DNA of 64,000 nt from Mya arenaria (taxonomy: Eukaryota > Mollusca > Bivalvia > Myida > Myidae). The position numbers and the translations under genes were made by a program. How positions within the stretch are numbered: position 1 is the stretch's first letter; every line of letters begins with the position of its first letter. The notes beneath the pieces are model-generated. The model saw nothing but the letters and a program-made list of their open reading frames with translations, did no database searches and was not told the origin of the DNA. Location of the stretch: NCBI RefSeq assembly GCF_026914265.1, contig NC_069127.1:68544723-68608722 (forward strand), in the 5' to 3' direction. This document shows, one piece after another, positions 57,498 to 64,000 of the stretch.

Positions 57498-59560
57498 GAA
57501 GAAGATTTTATTAACTATAAGCTTACAGCCCATGAGTTACATATAATATAAACATGAACAGTATATAAAACATTTCCGATAGAACAACTTTCAAATTCAA
57601 TCATTATGTCTAAACAAAGTGAAGTTATATCACATTTGCTTAAAATACTGAAAAACAGTTAGTGGAGAAAAGTGTCTAATGTCTAAACTGACGCATTTCA
57701 AAGCTATTACAGACAAAACAACATAGTTTTCTAATAGTAGTTACATTTTCGCTCGAAATCAGTTCGATGAATTTAGGAATATTTGGATTGTGCCAATAAT
57801 ATCGCTTAATATATAAGATTCTTAATTCATGGTATAAAGAACATTCTAAGAGAAAATGGAATTCATCTTCAAGTGTATTACAAAGTTGGCATTTTCGTTC
57901 ATTTCTTGGAATTATTTGGGGCTTGTGCCATCTGCCCATTTCTTTTTTTAATCTGTGTGATGCTACTCTTAGTCGTGTTAAAGCTGTTCTGAATTTATTG
58001 TTTTGTATCGGTCTAAATATGACTGATAATTAAAATTTGCAAATAGTATATATGTTGACGCTCTTGATGACTCTCGTAATTCTTCATTCCATTTTTGCAT
58101 GAAACAATCTCTAGCCCTTATCTTAAAGGTGTGTATAAAATATTTTGTATTTACAACCCCTTGGTTAAGCCAAACTTCAGCGAATCCCATAGATTCTAAC
58201 AAATTTTAAACTTTATTTGCCCAATTTATTTCCGTTGCGTTGTTTTGTATATCAGTTAACATCGAGTTATATGTAAGCCGGATGAATTTTCTTTCATCTG
58301 TCATAGTTATTTTCAACCAAAAGTGGATGATTGATGTCAACCTATGGACATACAATGGGACTCTACCTAATTCTCCATATATAAAGTTGTTTTGCGTTGA
58401 AAGTTTAACGCCTAATAGTGTTGTTTTTTTTTAATGGAGGTGGATTTTTTAAAGTCCATCTGCTTTCGAAAAACCACTACTTCTGAACCATAATTAAGTA
58501 TTTGAGTTATTAATTTATCGAATAATGATAAGACGTGGCTTACTTTCAAATTTATAAATGTTGATAAGTATTTTTAAGTTTAAATATGGCTTTAAGCGCT
58601 TGACCTCCAAGGGCTTCAAACGTTTTATTAAATGAGCCCCCAGTGGAAAAAGTTATTCCAAGGTATGTAAACTGATTTACTATTTTTATTTCTTTATTAT
58701 CATCAAAGAATTTTAAATTATTTTTTAATCTGCCCCCTTTCCGAAACACCATAATCTTTGGGGTTTTTCAATTTCAACAAATAATTTTTATTTCTGACAA
58801 TAATTTTGTAAAATATTCAAGCCATTTTATAGGTCTTCCTCTGAATTTGAAAATATAACGATATCATCGGCATACAATAATAGCAGTAGTTTGAGTGTGT
58901 TAATCTTAAGACCTTGAAACCCTTTTAGTAAGAATTCTTCTTCTTAGTCATTAATATACATAGAAAATATAAATGGAGTTAAGCAGTCCCCCTGACGTGT
59001 CCCTATTGAACATTTAAATGTCTCACTTAGCTCATTTTGAATTTTTATGCTTGATTTTACATTGTAATATAACGACTGTATAGTATTCATCATGTTGCCA
59101 CGTATGCCGTATTTAATTAGTTTGTAAAATATATTACCCCTTAATAATAAATCAAATGCTTTGGTAAAGTCAACAAAACTTACATACAGTTTGTTGTTTT
59201 GTTTAAGAATACTTTCAATGATATTACTAAAGACATATATATATTGTCAATCGTACCCATATTTTTTTCTGAAACCGGCTTGTGACTCGGTGTAGACATA
59301 GTAAGTTTCTGCCCATGTATTCAATCTATTATTAATTATACGGGTAAATAATTTGCCTAATGTGCTTAAAAGAGTTATACCCCTATAGTTTTCAGGCAGA
59401 TTTGGGTTCCCCTTTTTGGACGGTGCCCGCTCAGGGCAGCGTTCATAGTAGGGGCAATCGGCTGAAAAGTTACAAACCGATTTACCGCCTGTCTCGGTCG
59501 AAGAAAGAGTGCGGTTTTTCAATGCTTAAAACACCAGTAATATTCAATAGCATACAAGAA
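57498..59560 (-). mobile_element. LINE, 5'-truncated, with reverse transcriptase
   Basis: Reads on the minus strand with several frameshifts. RT start: NYRGITLLSTLGKLFTRIIN and ESQAGFRK (about 59270-59430). Middle: RQGDCLTPFIFSMYIND-like block (about 58940-58990). Catalytic YADDIVIF (YADD at 58863-58874). Then YLGITFSTGG (about 58655-58685), and a C-terminal zinc knuckle CQLCNTLEDEFHFLLEC (about 57840-57895). No endonuclease is seen, so it is 5'-truncated. It inserted into the duplicated LINE remnant of copy D; the matching site near copy A is empty. Confidence 0.75.
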
Positions 59561-60035
59561 CATTAATAATTATGCAATAAACCTATAATTCTAAAGCACA
59601 AAGGATATGTTTAAAATACATTACTTAAGAATGCATGATTTATTTTATCTTGATTTTTTTCCTGCGTTAGCTGATCGTTACATTTAATGACATTGGACTT
59701 TTTCCTTTTTTTGGCAGCAACCAAATTACTTGCTAGAATAAATCCGGACTCCAAGCTTTACTAGAATAAGGGCCAGTTTTATTACACTTCGTACGAAGTC
59801 TGTTTTGCTCACGAACTTTGTACGATGTATCTCAGGCTGTTTAGCCGTTTTATTAAGAATTTCGTACGAACAAGCACCTGTTTCTTCGTAGATCTACGAA
59901 AATTTCTACGAAAGCTCTTAGGGTGGCGTACGAACTTCGTAGACTAAAAAATGGCCGCCACAACAACATAAATATTCTATATTGGCGATCCTTCATGTAT
60001 TGTGGCGTATTTTAACAAAACCAACTGCCAATTTC
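59561..60035. other. spacer with clustered TTCGTACGAA palindromes
   Basis: No gene. 59787-59945 holds several palindromic words: CTTCGTACGAAG, TTTCGTACGAA, TTCGTAGATCTACGAA and GCGTACGAACTTCGTAG. A decayed fold-back element is possible. Confidence 0.45.
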
Positions 60036-60948
60036 CATTCGGAACTCCTCGGCCATTTTTTCAAAAACAACCTCGGATGTATATGGGGTCACGGACACTA
60101 CGGACCATGGACATTACGGACCAGACATTACGGACCAGATTTAGGGACACTACGGACCAGATTTAGGTACATTACGGACCATCTTCAGAAACTTACGGAC
60201 CATCATTTATAATGTTTTTAAACATTTTTTTTAATTTATTCACTCATTGGTCTTAAATTTGTTAATAAATACTTGAATATTAGTGCTCAGTATGAAAATT
60301 ATCTTTAATGTAACTGAAAAATCCAGGAAATTCCAATGTTAAACATCAATGTATTTTTAATAAAATATTATAATTATTTGAATAATAACAAGATTTTATA
60401 TTGAGATCTATTCGAACTTCACGGGATTTTTCAGTTTTATGGAAGATATAACGTCATACTGAGCACTCATATTCAAGTATTTATTAACAAATTATAAACT
60501 AATGAGTGATTAATTTAAAAAAAAAAATGTTTAAATCATGGTCCGTAAGATTCCGAAGATGGTCCGTAATGTCCCTAAATCTGGTCCGTAGTGTCCCTAA
60601 ATCTGGTCCGTAATGTCTGGTCCGTAATGTCCATGGTCCGTAGTGTCCGTAATTCTGTATATGGACGGTTTACATACTTAAAAAGTGGTACGTTTAAGTC
60701 CGCTGCAAATAGATCGCGTAGTAATCTTATTTAATAGTTAAAATTTATGACTTAACTCTTGGGAATCGTAATTATGTTTGCAATAATACACTTCACTTGC
60801 AATCAATTTAAACTGAGAGCAATGAATACAACTCTTAAACACTACATTTAATTAATGCTTTTATTCAAAAAAATACGGACTACTTCAACAGATGTACCGG
60901 CATACATCCGAGGTTGTTTTTGAAAAAATGGCCGAGGAGTTCCGAATG
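60036..60948. mobile_element. TIR DNA transposon copy 2, perfect 9-bp target duplication
   Basis: Same family as 4639-7345. The ends are CATTCGGAACTCCTCGGCC and its complement, with about 45-bp inverted repeats. GCCAATTTC flanks it on both sides (60027-60035 and 60949-60957), a perfect 9-bp duplication. Interior words such as GTTTAAGTCCGCTGCAA and TAATACACTTCACT are shared with copy 1. It carries a nested fold-back element; without it this would be a MITE of about 335 bp. Confidence 0.87.
60087..60655. mobile_element. nested fold-back element with about 240-bp arms
   Basis: Inserted into the left inverted repeat region of 60036-60948, with TGTATATGG on both sides (60078-60086 and 60656-60664), a perfect 9-bp duplication. 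The arms are near-complementary from the ends to about 60335 and 60418 and contain repeated ACGGACCAGATTTAGG and TACGGACCA steps. The short unpaired centre has no ORF. The 9-bp duplication suggests that the same enzyme type moved both elements. Confidence 0.85.
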
Positions 60949-60992
60949 GCCAATTTCAAGACAGAAGACGACTCTGTGGAATCTGCAACCCG
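60928..60992 (+). other. possible short exon starting inside a transposon end
   Basis: An ATG in the right inverted repeat (AAAAAATGG context) opens MAEEFRMANFKTEDDSVESA and meets a good donor (CCCG then GTGAGT) at 60993. Unspliced it stops at once. No matching downstream exon in phase was found, so this is only suggestive. Confidence 0.2.
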
Positions 60993-63510
60993 GTGAGTAA
61001 ATTAACAAATCTTTAAGACGCCGTTTTGACTAAATTTTCAGGGGACGCAACCTCGCGCCAACTGTCAAAATGTTTTGAAAAACAAAATGCTCTTATTTCG
61101 ATGCATTTCAAGAGTTTTGTTGTGATAAGAACACTGGAATATAGACTGAAATACTATCCAACCATTAGACTCATGGTATTTGAATTTTACGGTGTTTTAA
61201 GTAAAACAAACAAGCTAAAAACAGACTGATTTTATGACGGTGTTAACACTGATCTGTCAGTGTCATTTCTTCTGTCAAAGTTTTTATAATTTTTAAATAA
61301 CTTGCTTTGACTTATATTTACAAGATTATCATGTCTCTAATAGTGTTCAGAAATTCTAAATCAACATTGAAGCTTATAAATTTAATAGTTGCCTGGGGCC
61401 CGTGGGGGTGGGGATGCGGGGGGGGGGGGGATGGGTGTTATGGGTCAAAAAGTGTTGTTTTTTTAAATATCCAGAGCAGCCAGAAGGTAAGCATAAGCTC
61501 TATTGGTCACAGTTGGGAGACTTGTTTGTCCCAAACTACATTTTTTTTTCAATTTTATTGCCGTTCTGAAAACATTGCAGCTAGTAATGGGACTTGGACT
61601 GGGGACTCCCTGTTTGCAAGTTTGTGCTCTATCAACTTGGCTCACAGGCCCTTAGAACTTAAATTAACTTAAAGCTTGCAGTTGAATTGTTCAACCAGCT
61701 CGACAAACTGTTCCTGATAACTTAATTTGCAAACAATCTGACCTTTGTGGGTTAGTACTGGGACACACTCATGAACGGTATAATATTAGTACGGTAAACC
61801 TGGGTGCAAAAGTGGGACAGGTTCAGATCTTGAACCCCACGACTGATGACTACTTGAGCTCAAGCAATGGCTTTATTAAAACAGAAACCACCTTGCATTT
61901 AAAGAAAAATGTCAACCATATTTTAAGCTTCAGAAAGAAAACAGCCCGTTTATAAATAAATAGATTATTCATTTTTTATTTCAGATCCTGACATGGATCC
62001 AAGATGTTGGTAACTAGGCGGGACGGATTGTTACACAGAACTGCAGGTTTCTGACTGGGTAACTAAATTTCCATATTTCCGGTTTACTCGTGTTATTTAT
62101 AAGCAAGATAAAAGTAAATACACCACAAAAGCGAATCAAGTGGAAATCCTGCATTATGTATGTATTTACAGTCAGTTTGTAGCATTTTTTTTTACCAAAT
62201 CTCAATTTAATACAAACTTTTAAGCTTATCATGCATATAGTTTGATGCACATTCTATAATTATAATATTAAAGATGTGCAGCATATATATGGAATGATCC
62301 ACATCACTGGATACTGTATATATGTAACATTGCATGTGAAAATGCAACAAGTGATATAAGACTGCTGAAAAAATCACATTACAAGTTTTCATATTTATTT
62401 TCAAAAATTGATGTTTTATGCATTTTTCAAAAACATTAATTTGCGACAGAAATATGAAAAACTGTGACAAAATCTTTTGTCAGCATTTTTGTATCGCTGG
62501 TTTTCAGATGTTTACACAAAATTTGCTCATTCCTGGACAAAAGATAAAATATTATTAAAACTGTTAATCTGTAAGAGTGCAGCCTTAAAGAAAACAAATG
62601 AAATAAAAAGGGTTTTTAATGATTTCTAGCAGATAAGTCTGTAACTCTGTTGTCAAAGAACCAAATTCAAGGTATCATTATAGCCGTCTGTCATGTCAGA
62701 GACAATACACTAATTTTATTGTATTATATTTGTATATGATGTATAGGTCCTAATTATTAGGTCTATAAATCCGGCTTTAAGTGATTTTGAGTTGTACCCT
62801 TTATTTAAATGAGAAAACAACTGATGTTTTATTATACGTATTTTACAAGTGGCTCTGTGAAATATTCTGTGACTGTTAAGAGGTGTAAATTTAAAATATT
62901 TTGTATATATACTCAATTTTTTTTTTATCATTGTTTTTTTTGGCCCTTAAATAATTTTTGTTTTTCGTTTCAGAGACTCAGCGCCATGTCACAAATACTT
63001 CAGAACCTAGAATGAAAGTTACCGAAAGAGCAATAGACTTTCCAATCTCTACAAAATTCATCTTAACTGTTTTTCAAGGTGATACTTGAGACTACCAAAG
63101 ACTTTTCAAGGACAGAATTTACAAAACAGTTTATGCCACCATCTCATATCAAAGGATTGTGCTTGAGTTGAACAGCCTTCAAACAGAAACTGCTTCAACA
63201 CCTTCATTCTGATTCAGTTTACCCTTGCTGTGATCTGAGCAACTATTTACATCAATTCAACATTGTAAATTGTTTAAACTTGAAAATTCTGTCTTCGTGC
63301 AACTCACATGAATCTATTTACTGTGGACTTTGATGTTGACTCTATACAGGAAGAAGAGACCATCTTTATACATGCTGGCATATCTTTTAAAAAGGAAACA
63401 AATATTATAACCAACATACTACACTGTTATGTCATCCAAGGACTCAGCTACTGACTCAATTTATAAATACTTCAAATGTCAATGTAATTACTGCTGTGCA
63501 TAATAAGATA
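60958..63510. other. intergenic tract with a few splice-like sites, no gene named
   Basis: Contains a G-rich run (about 61403-61437). Splice-like borders lie at 61981-61990 (TTTATTTCAG then ATCCTGAC), near 62014 (GTTG then GTAACT) and at 62974 (TTTCGTTTCAG). Joining the last two segments would leave about 46 open codons ending at 63087-63090, with no similarity that I recognise. It could be an untranslated or lineage-specific transcript. Confidence 0.3.
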
Positions 63511-63519
63511 TTTTTTATT

Positions 63520-64000
63520 ATGCGCCCCTTCGAAGAAGAGGGGTATATTGCTTTGCACATGTCAGTCGGTCCTGGACGTATGGTCATCAAACTTGACATG
63601 AAGGTTGGGCCTGACCAGTAGATGATTTTAGGGCTCATCAGGTCAAAGGTCAAGGTCACAGTGACCTTGAATGGTAAATTAATTTAAAAGCTTGTCCGAG
63701 TGATAACTCAACAATGCCTAGACCTTTCGTCATCAAACTTGATATGGAAGTTGGGCCTCACCAGTAGATGACCCCTATTGGTTTTGGGGATCATCGAGCC
63801 AAAGATCAAGGTCACAGTGACCTTGAATGGTAAAAGGTTGTCCAAGTGATAAATCAACAATGCCTGCCCCCATGGCCCTCAAACTTGACTCGGAGGTTGG
63901 GCCTTACCAGTAGATGACCCCTAGGTCAAAGTGATCTTGAAAGCAAACTCGACAATTCCTGGACCAATCATGCCATTCAGTCTGAATGGTCATCAAACTT
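63520..64000. repeat. dispersed repeat with GGTCACAGTGACC palindromes
   Basis: Two to three imperfect units of about 160 bases, each with TCATCAAACTTGA, AAGGTTGGGCCT, CCAGTAGATGA and CAAGGTCACAGTGACCTTG. The 19-bp palindrome is perfect at 63651-63669 and 63807-63825, and decayed near 63930. The repeat continues past the window end. Confidence 0.8.

Overview
The window looks like nuclear DNA of a lophotrochozoan animal, most likely a bivalve mollusc. It is AT-rich and intron-rich. It carries spliced papain-family (cathepsin L-like) genes, decayed non-LTR retrotransposons, many small inverted-repeat DNA elements, and dispersed repeats of a kind I associate with bivalves (GACGCC clusters, a repeat holding GGTCACAGTGACC palindromes, and an AGCTCTACTGGCC / GGGCCTCTTGT repeat). 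The organism call is inference, because no marker gene is present.

Gene content is dominated by four copies of one cathepsin L-like cysteine protease gene, all on the minus strand, each with seven exons at the same positions and phases. Copy A (1180-4339) and the more diverged copy C (43667-47395) are open throughout and keep the whole catalytic set. Copy B (33411-36855) has a frameshift and a premature stop. Copy D (52999-55994) has lost most of exon 1, has Gln in place of the catalytic His and has a premature stop. A and D are close relatives that share 3' flank, introns and a LINE remnant upstream, so they come from a segmental duplication. In all four copies the catalytic Cys sits alone on a 33-bp exon.

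Between A and B lies a 17-kb tandem array (about 15.42-32.59 kb) of roughly 1,070 copies of a 16-bp unit, almost perfectly in register. The + strand unit has no stop in any phase, so the array reads as very long ORFs in all three + frames. I regard these as artefacts of satellite composition. Blocks of 2-3 kb inside the array have been re-duplicated, always by whole numbers of units. A CAC/CTA/CTG trinucleotide array abuts its right end.

Between B and C is a tyrosine-recombinase retroelement of DIRS/Ngaro type (about 38.54-41.64 kb, minus strand) with reverse transcriptase-RNase H, tyrosine recombinase and an SGNH hydrolase ORF. Elsewhere there are two members of a terminal-inverted-repeat family with 9-bp target duplications, each holding another element nested inside. 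There is also a TTAA-flanked MITE containing a tRNA-like segment, LINE remnants on both strands, a 1-kb polypyrimidine minisatellite, and an irregular cluster of a 16-bp direct repeat. I see no gene outside the protease cluster and the mobile elements that I can name. Weak exon-like segments on the + strand after 60.9 kb and inside the nested element at 4.9-7.3 kb remain unassigned.
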